This document shows positions 1 to 7,365 of a stretch of 21,383 nt of DNA, in pieces. Source of the stretch: Acholeplasmataceae bacterium (GTDB taxonomy: Bacteria; Bacillota; Negativicutes; Acidaminococcales; Acidaminococcaceae); contig JAAYIB010000129.1 of assembly GCA_012744295.1 (NCBI GenBank), positions 1-21,383 on the forward strand, written 5' to 3'. Positions within the stretch are counted from its first letter, which is position 1, and every line of letters starts with the position of its first letter. A program made the position numbers and the translations under genes. The notes under the pieces were generated by a model, which made no database searches, was not told the DNA's origin, and saw only the letters and a list, made by a program, of their open reading frames with translations.

Positions 1-1320
1 GACGGAGTCAGGGGTGTGGCAAACGCCGAATTGACTCCGGAGCTTGCCTACAGACTGGGCAGGGCGGCAGCGGAATATTTTGGCAGGGAAACAGCTGCGC
101 CCAAAATCATCATCGGCAGGGATACAAGACTTTCAGGGTCAATGCTTGAATCGGCTTTGGCTGCGGGAATTTGTTCGGCAGGAGGTCAGGCCCATCTTTT
201 AGGTGTGATCTCGACTCCGGCCGTTTCTTTTCTAACTGCCGTGCTGGAGGCGAATGCAGGGGTAGTTATCTCGGCGTCGCACAATCCCTTTGAAGATAAC
301 GGCATTAAGTTTTTTTCCAGAACAGGCCATAAGCTGCCGGACGCGGTCGAGGATGAAATAGAGAATATTGTGGCCGCTCCGATTGATTACGGCAAGGCTC
401 CTGTCGGCTCATCAGTCGGACGGGTGATCATTGAGAGCGATCTCGCCGAGTTGTACATACAACATGTCGTCAGATGTGCCGATACGGAGCTCAGCGGCCT
501 CAAGGTTGTTATTGACTGCGCCAACGGTGCCAGCAGTGAAATCGGCCCCGAGATTTTAAGGCGGCTCGGGGCAGAGGTAATCACGATCTGCAACGAGCCG
601 AACGGAATCAACATCAATAACGGCTGCGGCTCGACGCATCTGGAAGCTTTGCAGGCCAAGGTCCGTGAGTGCTCGGCTTCCTGCGGTATCGCTAATGACG
701 GCGATGCGGACCGCTGTCTTGCAATAGACGAACTGGGCAATGTTCTTGACGGCGATCAGATCATGCTGATTTGCGCGCTGGAATTAATGAGCAGGAACAA
801 ACTTCATCAAAACGTGCTTGTGACCACTGTGATGAGCAACGTCGGTTTACACCAGGCGATGAAGGAAAATGGCGGCAGCTGCGTCAAGACCAAGGTCGGG
901 GACAGATACGTCCTCGAGGAGATGGTTAGTAAAGGCTACCAGTTAGGCGGCGAGCAGTCGGGGCACATTATTTTCGCCGAATATTCGAAAACGGGTGATG
1001 GTATGCTGACGGCCGTCCGCTTGCTTGGAGCAATGGTCAGGAACAACAAGCCTCTTTCCGAATTAGGCTCCCTGATGAAGAAGTATCCTCAGATATTGCT
1101 GAATGTGCGGGTAGCGGACAAAGCGGGCTGGGAAGAGAAGGAGAAAATCAACGAAATCATCAGGCATTATGAAAACGTTCTCGGTGAAAATGGCCAAATT
1201 CTGGTACGGGCATCGGGAACGGAACCGTTGATCCGCATCATGGCCGAAGGGCCGGATCAGGCACAGCTTGAAAGCATTGCTGCCGGCATCGCCGCAGTTG
1301 TGACGAGAGAACTTGCTTAA
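1..1320 (+). CDS. glmM: Phosphoglucosamine mutase GlmM, 5' end outside window
   Basis: Converts glucosamine-6-phosphate to glucosamine-1-phosphate, the step before UDP-GlcNAc synthesis in the cytoplasm. The reading frame is open from base 1, and its first residues (DGVRGVANAELTPEL) match the GlmM N-terminal block that normally follows MGRYFGT or similar, so only about six or seven codons are missing; the GTG at 16 is an internal valine, not the start. Visible motifs are the phosphoserine loop SASHNP (bases 271-288, catalytic Ser at 277-279), the metal loop DGDADR (697-714), the sugar-binding GEQSGH (about 949-966) and the phosphate-binding RASGTEP (about 1204-1224). It precedes glmS, the enzyme that makes its substrate, but glmS has its own promoter and ribozyme in the gap between them. 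The phosphoserine loop and DGDADR metal site separate it from unrelated families, and the co-location with glmS supports GlmM over other phosphohexomutases. Confidence 0.96.
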   Translation, partial: DGVRGVANAELTPELAYRLGRAAAEYFGRETAAPKIIIGRDTRLSGSMLESALAAGICSAGGQAHLLGVISTPAVSFLTAVLEANAGVVISASHNPFEDNGIKFFSRTGHKLPDAVEDEIENIVAAPIDYGKAPVGSSVGRVIIESDLAELYIQHVVRCADTELSGLKVVIDCANGASSEIGPEILRRLGAEVITICNEPNGININNGCGSTHLEALQAKVRECSASCGIANDGDADRCLAIDELGNVLDGDQIMLICALELMSRNKLHQNVLVTTVMSNVGLHQAMKENGGSCVKTKVGDRYVLEEMVSKGYQLGGEQSGHIIFAEYSKTGDGMLTAVRLLGAMVRNNKPLSELGSLMKKYPQILLNVRVADKAGWEEKEKINEIIRHYENVLGENGQILVRASGTEPLIRIMAEGPDQAQLESIAAGIAAVVTRELA

Positions 1321-1332
1321 ACAGCAGATATG

Positions 1333-1375
1333 GGCGGTCACCGCCGCAGTGCATAGGCATGCCTTGACCTGCGGC
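1333..1375. repeat. Cluster of short inverted repeats upstream of and across the glmS -35 box
   Basis: Two small dyads sit just after glmM. GGCGGT (1333-1338) and ACCGCC (1340-1345) are separated by one base. GCCGCAG (1343-1349) and CTGCGGC (1369-1375) are arms enclosing the -35 hexamer at 1364-1369. No T-run follows, so a glmM terminator is not supported. They may be an operator or a weak RNA hairpin at the end of the glmM message; the sequence alone does not decide. Confidence 0.35.
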
Positions 1376-1392
1376 AAGGTTTATAGTATGAT
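1364..1392 (+). promoter_or_regulatory. Sigma-A promoter for glmS
   Basis: TTGACC (1364-1369) and TATGAT (1387-1392) are separated by exactly 17 bases, each one mismatch from consensus. A transcript starting near 1399 would carry a ~90-nt leader, then the glmS ribozyme, then glmS. Confidence 0.75.
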
Positions 1393-1410
1393 TAACGAAG
1401 TCATTGAGCC

Positions 1411-1440
1411 GTGCCGCGGGGAAAGCCATCCTTGCGGCAC
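1411..1440 (+). other. 12-bp leader hairpin ahead of the glmS ribozyme
   Basis: GTGCCGCGGGGA (1411-1422) can pair with TCCTTGCGGCAC (1429-1440), giving twelve pairs including two G-U, around a six-base loop. No T-run follows (TATGTGTGTG), so it is not an intrinsic terminator. It lies between the promoter and the ribozyme cleavage site and so belongs to the 5' fragment released by cleavage. Confidence 0.55.
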
Positions 1441-1479
1441 TATGTGTGTGATAGGGAGGCACAACGAGAAGAAGGTTGA

Positions 1480-1652
1480 TTGATTAAAGCGCATGTGCCG
1501 CAGACGGGAATACTGTGGCAGACGAGGAAGAGGTTTATCGAATAGTCAGCGGATACCTCTCGGTTGGCTGCAACCGCAAGCAGATAACAAACTTCCGCCG
1601 GTGACGGGGAAAACAAATATTCTGTGGCAGAAACGGCAAAACATTTTAAGGA
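1480..1652 (+). ncRNA. glmS ribozyme (GlcN6P-activated self-cleaving riboswitch)
   Basis: A catalytic leader RNA that cleaves itself using glucosamine-6-phosphate as cofactor, lowering glmS mRNA when the product is plentiful. The expected cleavage site is A1488/G1489 in AAGCGC. P1 pairs TGCCGCAG (1496-1503) with CTGTGGCA (1513-1520). The conserved core GACGAGG...GTTTATCGA...CAGCGGAT runs 1521-1554. P2 pairs AGAGGT (1529-1534) with ACCTCT (1555-1560), and P3 is CGGTT (1561-1565) with AACCG (1572-1576). The 3' part (1585-1650) should hold P4. The glmS Shine-Dalgarno follows immediately. Position directly before glmS, core sequence and helix order agree with the family. The 3' border is approximate. 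Confidence 0.93.
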
Positions 1653-1662
1653 GGACGCTCAC

Positions 1663-3492
1663 ATGTGTGGGATAGTCGGTTATATCGGGGACAAACAAGC
1701 AGCCCCTTTTTTATTGGATGGAATGAGCAAACTCGAGTACCGCGGTTATGACTCCGCGGGCATCGCGGTTTTTGAGAAAGGCAGAATCAGGGTGGAAAAA
1801 TGCGTGGGAAGGCTTGAAGCCCTGCGGCAAAAGCTTTCCGGCAATATGCCCGCCGGTACCATGGGCATAGGTCACACCAGGTGGGCTACGCACGGACGCC
1901 CGTCTGACAGAAACGCTCATCCGCACGCAGACAGCTCGGGAGAGTTTGTCGTTGTGCACAACGGGATTATCGAAAACTATATGAGCCTCAAGGAAGAATT
2001 GCTGGCAAAAAACCATGTTTTTCTTTCGGAAACAGACTCGGAAGTAGTTGCCCATTTGATGGCGGTAAATTATAATGGCGATTTTGAGGAAACGGTCAAG
2101 AAGGTGCTGGGAATGATTGAGGGCTCTTATTCTCTGGTGTTCTTATGCGCCAAGGAGCCGGATAAACTCATTTGCACGAAAAAAGACAATCCGCTTGTCA
2201 TCGGTCTCGGCACCGGAGAAAACTTCATCGCGTCAGACATACCTGCGATTATTGCGAAAACGCGCAGAACCTTTATCATGAACGACGGAGAGATAGCGAC
2301 CGTAACGAAAGATGCAGTCTGGGTACAGGATATCAAGGGAACTCCAATCAGCAAAAAGGTTTTTGAAGTTAATTGGAATGCGGAAGCTGCGGAGAAGGGC
2401 GGCTTCGAGCACTTCATGCTGAAAGAGATTTACGAGCAGCCTAAGGCGATGCGTGATACTATGACCGGCAGGGTTGCCCATGACGGTTCACGGATTGATT
2501 TTGAGGAATTGAACTGGACGAAGGAAGACTTTGCCGATATCAGTAAGATTTTCATCATCGGCTGCGGGACTGCTTACCATGCCGGAATGGTAGGCAAGTA
2601 CTATCTTGAACAGCTTGCCCGCGTACCGGTCGAAGTAGACATTGCGAGCGAGTTCCGGTACCGTAATCCTATAATTGACAGCAGCTGCCTGACTATCATC
2701 ATCAGTCAGTCCGGAGAGACGAGCGATACACTCGCAGCCTTGAAGGAAGCCAGGAGGCTTGGATCCCGCACGCTTGCAATAACGAACGTGGTTGGTTCGT
2801 CAGTCGCACGCGAGGCAGACCAGGTTGCCTATACCCACGCCGGACCGGAAATAGCCGTGGCCTCCACCAAAGCTTATACTACCCAGCTTTTGCTGATGCT
2901 GATGCTGGCCGTTTACGTCGGACAAATCAAGGGCAATCTTAACGATGACAGGACGCGGGAGCTGGTCACGGCAATCAAGCAGGTTCCCGAGCAGATTCAT
3001 CAACTTCTGGAAAATGTCGAGCAGCTGAAGGTTTTTGCCACTCAGTACGGCAACAGTGAGGATGTATTCTATCTCGGCCGTTCACTAGACTACGCCGTGG
3101 CTTTGGAAGGCGCCTTGAAAATGAAGGAGATATCATACATCCATGCGGAAGCATATGCTGCCGGAGAGCTAAAGCACGGGACACTGGCCCTGATTGTCGA
3201 AGGCGTCCCCGTAATCGTTTTGGCTACACAGAACGATGTTTATGATAAGACCATCAGCAACCTGCAGGAGGTTAAGGCGAGAGACGCCGTTGTCATCGCT
3301 ATCGCGCAGGAAGGCGACAGCAACATCGCAAAATATGCGGACCATGTTATTTTCATACCGCGCGCTGAAAAATATCTGACGCCGCTGCTTTCTGTTCTTC
3401 CTTTGCAATTGCTTGCTTATTATGCGGCACTGACAAGAGGCTGCGACGTCGATAAGCCGAGAAACCTGGCCAAGTCCGTAACAGTCGAATGA
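1663..3492 (+). CDS. glmS: Glutamine-fructose-6-phosphate aminotransferase GlmS
   Basis: Makes glucosamine-6-phosphate from fructose-6-phosphate and glutamine, the entry step to UDP-GlcNAc and peptidoglycan. The start is ATG at 1663, behind AAGGAGG at 1649-1655, because the protein then begins MCGIVGYIG with the N-terminal nucleophile Cys exposed after Met removal; the upstream in-frame GTG at 1624 lies inside the ribozyme. The product is 609 residues, the usual family length. The N-terminal half is the class II glutamine amidotransferase domain (Cys1, GHTRWATHG, VVHNGIIENY). Two SIS sugar isomerase domains follow (GCGTAYHAG, SQSGETSDT), and the C-terminus ends KPRNLAKSVTVE, the classic GlmS tail that seals the active site. 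Expression should depend on the promoter at 1364 and the ribozyme. A strong terminator follows. Confidence 0.98.
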   Translation: MCGIVGYIGDKQAAPFLLDGMSKLEYRGYDSAGIAVFEKGRIRVEKCVGRLEALRQKLSGNMPAGTMGIGHTRWATHGRPSDRNAHPHADSSGEFVVVHNGIIENYMSLKEELLAKNHVFLSETDSEVVAHLMAVNYNGDFEETVKKVLGMIEGSYSLVFLCAKEPDKLICTKKDNPLVIGLGTGENFIASDIPAIIAKTRRTFIMNDGEIATVTKDAVWVQDIKGTPISKKVFEVNWNAEAAEKGGFEHFMLKEIYEQPKAMRDTMTGRVAHDGSRIDFEELNWTKEDFADISKIFIIGCGTAYHAGMVGKYYLEQLARVPVEVDIASEFRYRNPIIDSSCLTIIISQSGETSDTLAALKEARRLGSRTLAITNVVGSSVAREADQVAYTHAGPEIAVASTKAYTTQLLLMLMLAVYVGQIKGNLNDDRTRELVTAIKQVPEQIHQLLENVEQLKVFATQYGNSEDVFYLGRSLDYAVALEGALKMKEISYIHAEAYAAGELKHGTLALIVEGVPVIVLATQNDVYDKTISNLQEVKARDAVVIAIAQEGDSNIAKYADHVIFIPRAEKYLTPLLSVLPLQLLAYYAALTRGCDVDKPRNLAKSVTVE

Positions 3493-3499
3493 AAGTCTA

Positions 3500-3536
3500 A
3501 ACCCTCGTGCGGAGCTTTGCACGAGGGTTGTTTTTT
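3500..3536 (+). terminator. Intrinsic terminator after glmS
   Basis: AACCCTCGTGC (3500-3510) pairs perfectly with GCACGAGGGTT (3519-3529) around an eight-base loop, followed by GTTTTTT. The T-run overlaps the TAA stop of the convergent radical-SAM gene. There is no T-run in the opposite direction, so it should act on the plus strand only. Confidence 0.93.
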
Positions 3537-4428
3537 AGACGCCGCTGGCGTCAAAGACAGGTATGAAGGTTTTGCTTGCGGACATTCTTTCCTGCAGAAA
3601 GCCGTCTTCGATTCCGGACGCAAAAAGGTAACGTTCTACCTCCATATATTCGGCATTTGTTACCGTTCTGTTGATTTCAGGGTATAAAGCGGCCTGGCCG
3701 CAAGGGACGTACTGGCGCATAAGGCTGAAAAGGATCTGGCCCGGCTTGAAGTTTGCTGCGACCCAATCGATGACGCGCTTAGCGTTGTCGACTTGGCCAG
3801 GAAGCAGCAAATGACGTATTATAACGCCTTTTTGTGCAAGGCCGTCGCTGTCAAGTTCATAATCGCCTGTTTGTCTATACATTTCCCTGATTGCGGCAGA
3901 AGCGACACGAAAATAGTCGGGAGCGTTGCTGAATTTTATGGCCGCCCTGTCATCGGCATACTTGAAGTCGGGCAGGTATACCTGAATTTTTCCTTTAAAT
4001 TTGCGCAGAGTGTCTAAGGTTTCAAAACCGCTTGTGTTATAGATAACGGGCACGGGCAGCCTCTCCTCGAGGCTTAAGCGGATTGTTTCGGCAAAATGGG
4101 TAGGGGTGACAAGGTTTATATTATGTGCACCCTGGGCGATGAGCTCCGCGTAGATTTCCTTGAGGCGCGCGAGCGTAACTTCCTTGCCGAAGCCTTCACG
4201 GCTTATTTGATAGTTTTGGCAAAAAACACAGTGAAGGCTGCAGCCGCTGAAAAACACCGCACCGGAACCCCTTGCCCCGCTTATGCACGGCTCCTCCCAA
4301 TAATGAAGACCGGCACGGGCTACAATCGGCTGCAAGCCACAGCCGCAGGAACCGAAAGAACCTTCGGAAGACATTGTCAGAGGACGATCAACCCCGCAGC
4401 GGTGCGGGCAGACATAACAGAGAGGCAT
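3535..4428 (-). CDS. Radical SAM protein, PflA-like (COG1313/PflX family)
   Basis: 297 residues. The radical SAM cluster motif CX3CX2C is at Cys63, Cys67 and Cys70 (CSLHCVFC), which would bind a [4Fe-4S] cluster and cleave S-adenosylmethionine. The N-terminus has extra cysteines (Cys4, Cys7, Cys11, then Cys28 and Cys30) and the block GLHYWEEPCISG-RGSGAVFFSGC, which is typical of the COG1313 family often labelled 'pyruvate formate-lyase activating enzyme-like' or PflX. No PflB-like glycyl radical enzyme is in the window, so the substrate is unknown and the activase label is only homology. The ATG at 4428 is preceded by GGAGC at a good distance. Upstream, TGTTAGAAT could be an extended -10. The gene converges on glmS and stands alone between terminators and promoters of its neighbours. 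Confidence 0.85.
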   Translation of the reverse strand: MPLCYVCPHRCGVDRPLTMSSEGSFGSCGCGLQPIVARAGLHYWEEPCISGARGSGAVFFSGCSLHCVFCQNYQISREGFGKEVTLARLKEIYAELIAQGAHNINLVTPTHFAETIRLSLEERLPVPVIYNTSGFETLDTLRKFKGKIQVYLPDFKYADDRAAIKFSNAPDYFRVASAAIREMYRQTGDYELDSDGLAQKGVIIRHLLLPGQVDNAKRVIDWVAANFKPGQILFSLMRQYVPCGQAALYPEINRTVTNAEYMEVERYLFASGIEDGFLQERMSASKTFIPVFDASGV

Positions 4429-4508
4429 AATAACAGCTCCTTTATTCTTGCTACGCTTATTCTAACACGGAAAGCAACATTCGCAGAAGCGGCTTCGGAA
4501 GCCACAGA

Positions 4509-4537
4509 TTGACAAAGGCGGGGACGGAAGGTATAAT
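4509..4537 (+). promoter_or_regulatory. Perfect consensus sigma-A promoter for the AICAR formyltransferase gene
   Basis: TTGACA (4509-4514), a 17-base spacer and TATAAT (4532-4537) match the consensus at all 12 positions. Transcription would start near 4544, right at the 5' edge of the ZTP riboswitch. Such a strong promoter fits control by attenuation downstream. Confidence 0.92.
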
Positions 4538-4547
4538 CGGTTGTAAA

Positions 4548-4644
4548 GAGGTCATATAACTGACGGAAGTGGATAACCACATGGAGTATGACCGGTATGA
4601 GCCGACCGTCTGGGCAAAAAGCGCCTGGATTGGCGGTTTTTTTT
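4548..4644 (+). promoter_or_regulatory. ZTP (pfl motif) riboswitch with intrinsic terminator
   Basis: ZTP riboswitches sense the purine intermediates ZMP/ZTP, which accumulate when 10-formyl-THF is short, and switch on folate and purine genes. P1 pairs GGTCATA (4550-4556) with TATGACC (4587-4593). P2 is GTGG-ATAA-CCAC (4569-4580). The conserved 3' block GCCGACCGTCTGGGC is at 4601-4615, and its CCGTC (4606-4610) can form the family pseudoknot with GACGG (4562-4566). The expression platform overlaps this block: ACCGTC (4605-4610) can instead pair with GGCGGT (4632-4637), with further pairs inside, followed by eight T (4637-4644). Pseudoknot and terminator are thus mutually exclusive, as expected for a ligand-on switch. 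The downstream gene consumes ZMP (AICAR), which fits exactly. Confidence 0.92.
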
Positions 4645-4666
4645 ATAGGAAAAAGGAGGAAGACTT

Positions 4667-5842
4667 ATGAACGAGCTGAAACTCAAATATGGCTGCAATC
4701 CCAATCAGGATCCTTCCCGCATTTATATGCGCGACGGAAGCAGCCTCCCCTTGGAGGTTTTAAACGGCAGGCCGGGATATATAAATTTTCTCGATGCCTT
4801 GAACAGCTGGCAGCTTGTCAAAGAGCTCAAGGAGGCGACGGGCCTGCCCGCAGCAGCGTCCTTCAAGCATGTAAGCCCTGCCGGGGCGGCAGTCGGGCTG
4901 CCGCGGACGGAAGTGCTCAAGAAAATCTATTACGTGGATGACCTGAAGTTATCGCCATTGGCAAGTGCTTACGCAAGAGCGCGAGGTGCGGACAGGATGT
5001 CCTCCTATGGAGACTTTGTAGCACTGTCCGATATCTGTGACGAACAGACGGCCGGGATGTTGGCAAGGGAAGTATCGGACGGAGTCATTGCACCCGGTTA
5101 TACGGAAGAAGCTTTGTCGATTTTGAAGACAAAACGCAAGGGTACCTACAACGTGATAAAGATTGACGAGGGCTATAAGCCGCCAACACTCGAAAGCAAG
5201 GAGGTCTTCGGTATAACCTTTGAGCAAGGAAGAAACGAGGCCGCGATTACTGCCGAATTGCTTAAGGTTAGACCTACAGCCAATAAGGAAATTCCGGAAG
5301 AGGCGCGGCGCGACTTGTTAATCGCCCTGATAACTTTGAAATATACACAGTCAAACTCGGTTTGCTACGTTAAGGACGGGCAGGCAATCGGCATCGGCGC
5401 CGGCCAGCAGTCACGTGTCCACTGCACGCGCCTGGCCGGCAATAAGGCCGACAATTGGTATCTGCGCCAGCATCCCTGCGTCCTTTCCCTGCCCTTCAAG
5501 GAAAGCATTAGCCGCCCGGACAGGGACAATACGATTGATGTCTACATTTCCGAGGATGATATGGACGTCTTGGCTGACGGCGTCTGGGAACAGTTCTTTA
5601 CGGAAAAACCCGCCCCTTTAACAAAAGCAGAGAAGAAGGAATGGCTGAGCACGCTTAAGGGAGTTGCCCTGGGCTCCGACGCATTCTTCCCGTTTGGTGA
5701 CAATATAGAAAGGGCCCGCCGCAGCGGAGTCGAGTACATAGCACAGGCCGGAGGTTCGATTCGCGACGACAACGTGATTGAGGTCTGCGACAAATATAAT
5801 ATTGCGATGGCTTTTACCGGCCTCAGGCTTTTTCATCATTAA
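4667..5842 (+). CDS. purH: Stand-alone AICAR formyltransferase (PurH transformylase domain only)
   Basis: Transfers a formyl group from 10-formyl-tetrahydrofolate to AICAR (ZMP), the penultimate step of purine synthesis. At 391 residues it lacks the N-terminal IMP cyclohydrolase (MGS-like) domain of the usual ~510-residue bifunctional PurH, so the cyclization must be done by another protein not in this window. The catalytic Lys-His pair is in FKHVSPAGAA (Lys67, His68), followed by other AICARFT-like blocks such as KYTQSNSVCY, GAGQQSRVHCTR and ALGSDAFFPFGDNI near the C-terminus. ATG 4667 follows AAAAGGAGGA at ideal spacing. It is transcribed from a perfect sigma-A promoter through a ZTP riboswitch that senses its own substrate. 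A bidirectional terminator follows. The symbol purH covers only the formyltransferase part. Confidence 0.94.
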   Translation: MNELKLKYGCNPNQDPSRIYMRDGSSLPLEVLNGRPGYINFLDALNSWQLVKELKEATGLPAAASFKHVSPAGAAVGLPRTEVLKKIYYVDDLKLSPLASAYARARGADRMSSYGDFVALSDICDEQTAGMLAREVSDGVIAPGYTEEALSILKTKRKGTYNVIKIDEGYKPPTLESKEVFGITFEQGRNEAAITAELLKVRPTANKEIPEEARRDLLIALITLKYTQSNSVCYVKDGQAIGIGAGQQSRVHCTRLAGNKADNWYLRQHPCVLSLPFKESISRPDRDNTIDVYISEDDMDVLADGVWEQFFTEKPAPLTKAEKKEWLSTLKGVALGSDAFFPFGDNIERARRSGVEYIAQAGGSIRDDNVIEVCDKYNIAMAFTGLRLFHH

Positions 5843-5850
5843 CTCAAGTT

Positions 5851-5882
5851 AAAAGACCGCCACTTTGAAGTGGCGGTCTTTT
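5851..5882. terminator. Bidirectional intrinsic terminator between the AICAR formyltransferase and pentapeptide genes
   Basis: AAAAGACCGCCACTT (5851-5865) and AAGTGGCGGTCTTTT (5868-5882) are perfect complements around a two-base centre (in practice a four- to six-base loop). The A-run and T-run make it work for the plus-strand formyltransferase gene and for the minus-strand operon ending at 5893. Confidence 0.93.
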
Positions 5883-5892
5883 GAATTGGTAT

Positions 5893-6633
5893 TTATTTTT
5901 TCAGGTTTTCAATCAGGGCATTGCCGAAGCGGGTTTCGTCCGTATTTGCACCCGCAATGTTTGTGTTGTCAAGCACCGCACCGTTAAGATTGGCCCTGCT
6001 CAGGTCGGCGTTGCGCAAGAGAGCATGCGTCAGGTTTGTCCTGGATAAATTAGCCTCGGCAAGGTCGGAATTTTGCATTTTCGCATTATAAAGGTTTGCC
6101 TCCGTAAAGTCGGCCTGCCTCAGATTGGCGCCGTATAACCAGGAGTTTGCCAAATTAGCATTGCCGAAATCGGCAAAATAGCCGTTGACATTATCAAACG
6201 TGGCTTCCTGGAGGGCTGCAAAACGAAAAGAAGCGAAATCAAGAGCAGCTCTGCTGAAATTGGTGCGAAAGGCCTTTGACCGCGAAAAATCAGCACGCGA
6301 AAATGCTGCCCCGCGCAGGTTGGCGAGGGATAAGTCCGCGCCTGTAAGGCGGGCTTTCCCCGCATAGGCGTTTTTCAGGTTGGCCTTGCGCAATTTAGCA
6401 CCTTCAAGGGAGGCCGCCTCAAGGACGGCTCCTTCGAGGTCGGCAAAACTCAGGTCTGCACCGGTTAAATTGGCATTTGTCAAGTCGGCCTTTTTTAGCT
6501 GAGCACCCGTAAGGTCACCATTAGGGCAGCTGCCGGTAGACAGCAGCCGGTCAAGGTCAGATTGGCTGTAGGCTGAGACAGTTATTTGATTGAGACAGAA
6601 AAGAAAAGTAAGCAGTAAAATTTTCTTTTTCAT
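5893..6633 (-). CDS. Secreted pentapeptide-repeat protein
   Basis: 246 residues. The N-terminus MKKKILLLTFLFCLNQ continues into a Sec signal peptide with likely cleavage after VSA (about residue 21). After a lead-in with TGSCPNGDLTGAQL, nearly 40 tandem pentapeptides of the type A(D/N)LXX run to the C-terminus (KKADL TNANL TGADL ...). This pattern folds as a right-handed four-sided beta helix of roughly ten coils. No catalytic motif or lipobox is visible, so the function is unknown; such proteins are usually binding or structural scaffolds. ATG 6633 follows AGGAGG, which overlaps the end of the HAD gene eight bases upstream, so it is the last gene of the operon starting at 7824. Export suggests a periplasmic or surface location. 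Confidence 0.9.
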   Translation of the reverse strand: MKKKILLLTFLFCLNQITVSAYSQSDLDRLLSTGSCPNGDLTGAQLKKADLTNANLTGADLSFADLEGAVLEAASLEGAKLRKANLKNAYAGKARLTGADLSLANLRGAAFSRADFSRSKAFRTNFSRAALDFASFRFAALQEATFDNVNGYFADFGNANLANSWLYGANLRQADFTEANLYNAKMQNSDLAEANLSRTNLTHALLRNADLSRANLNGAVLDNTNIAGANTDETRFGNALIENLKK

Positions 6634-6641
6634 TTTTCCTC

Positions 6642-7331
6642 CTATTGAGACAGCTCGCTGAGGAAATCATTTGAATCGTCAGGCAGCCGGGGCAGGATTT
6701 TCCAGGGGTTGTATTTCCTGAGTTCCTCCTCATTATAAGAGGAGCCGGCCAAAATAATTAATGAGCGCGCGCCGATGGCCTCGGCGCATCTTATATCGTG
6801 CGGTGTGTCGCCGATGATGGTAATCTCTTCGGCCCGGATTGCCGGATTTTGCACGTAAAGTTTTTGAAACACGGCTTCAGCCAGAACGCTTCTGTTTTCG
6901 CTTAATTCGCCAAAGGCGCTAATACTGTAATCGAAGAAAGCTTCAATGCCGTAATGTGAGAGTTTCATGCGTGCTGCCCTTCCGGCGTTCCCGGTCAGCA
7001 AGGCAGAGCGGTAACCGGTGTCATTGTCCTTCAAGTAAGAAAGCACGTTCTGAACATTCGGAAGCAGATAGCCGGGATGAGACTTTAAGAAATCCGGCAG
7101 CAGTCGGTGGTAAAGAATCATCAGTCCGGCAGCATCGGAAGATTTGCAGGAACCTTTCAAATCGGTTATGGCCTTCTTGACAATGTGCGAATCAGTGCAC
7201 CCTGCCAGTTCGTGGGAAAATTCAAAGTCATTGCAGTCATAGCGAAGCCTGATCGCCTCTCTGAGAGCGTCTATGCCTGCACGGGCCGAAAGCAGAAGTG
7301 TGCCGTCTATGTCCCATAACAAATATTTCAT
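6642..7331 (-). CDS. HAD-superfamily phosphatase, phosphoglycolate-phosphatase-like
   Basis: 229 residues. HAD motif I is DIDGT with nucleophile Asp7 and acid Asp9. Motif II is LLTGNAG (Thr113). A conserved Lys lies near 123, and motif IV is IIGDTPHDI (Asp175, Asp179). Residues 15-90 form the small alpha-helical cap typical of subfamily I (beta-phosphoglucomutase or Gph type). It is predicted to hydrolyse a small phosphorylated metabolite in the cytoplasm; the substrate cannot be read from the sequence. ATG 7331 is preceded by GGGAGG. It sits 34 bases after the SpeD-like gene and eight bases before the pentapeptide gene on the same strand, so the three are probably cotranscribed. The C-terminal stretch IILAGSSYNEEELRKYNPWKI resembles AH/HAD phosphatases with a threshold-of-distance tail; nothing is broken. 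Confidence 0.85.
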   Translation of the reverse strand: MKYLLWDIDGTLLLSARAGIDALREAIRLRYDCNDFEFSHELAGCTDSHIVKKAITDLKGSCKSSDAAGLMILYHRLLPDFLKSHPGYLLPNVQNVLSYLKDNDTGYRSALLTGNAGRAARMKLSHYGIEAFFDYSISAFGELSENRSVLAEAVFQKLYVQNPAIRAEEITIIGDTPHDIRCAEAIGARSLIILAGSSYNEEELRKYNPWKILPRLPDDSNDFLSELSQ

Positions 7332-7365
7332 TGGCCCCTCCCTTGAGCATTAAAATTATTCGCAA

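Noticed and set aside
1624..1662. Earlier GTG start for glmS
   Set aside because: It lies inside the ribozyme and would bury the catalytic Cys; MCGIVGYIG at 1663 with AAGGAGG is the clear start.
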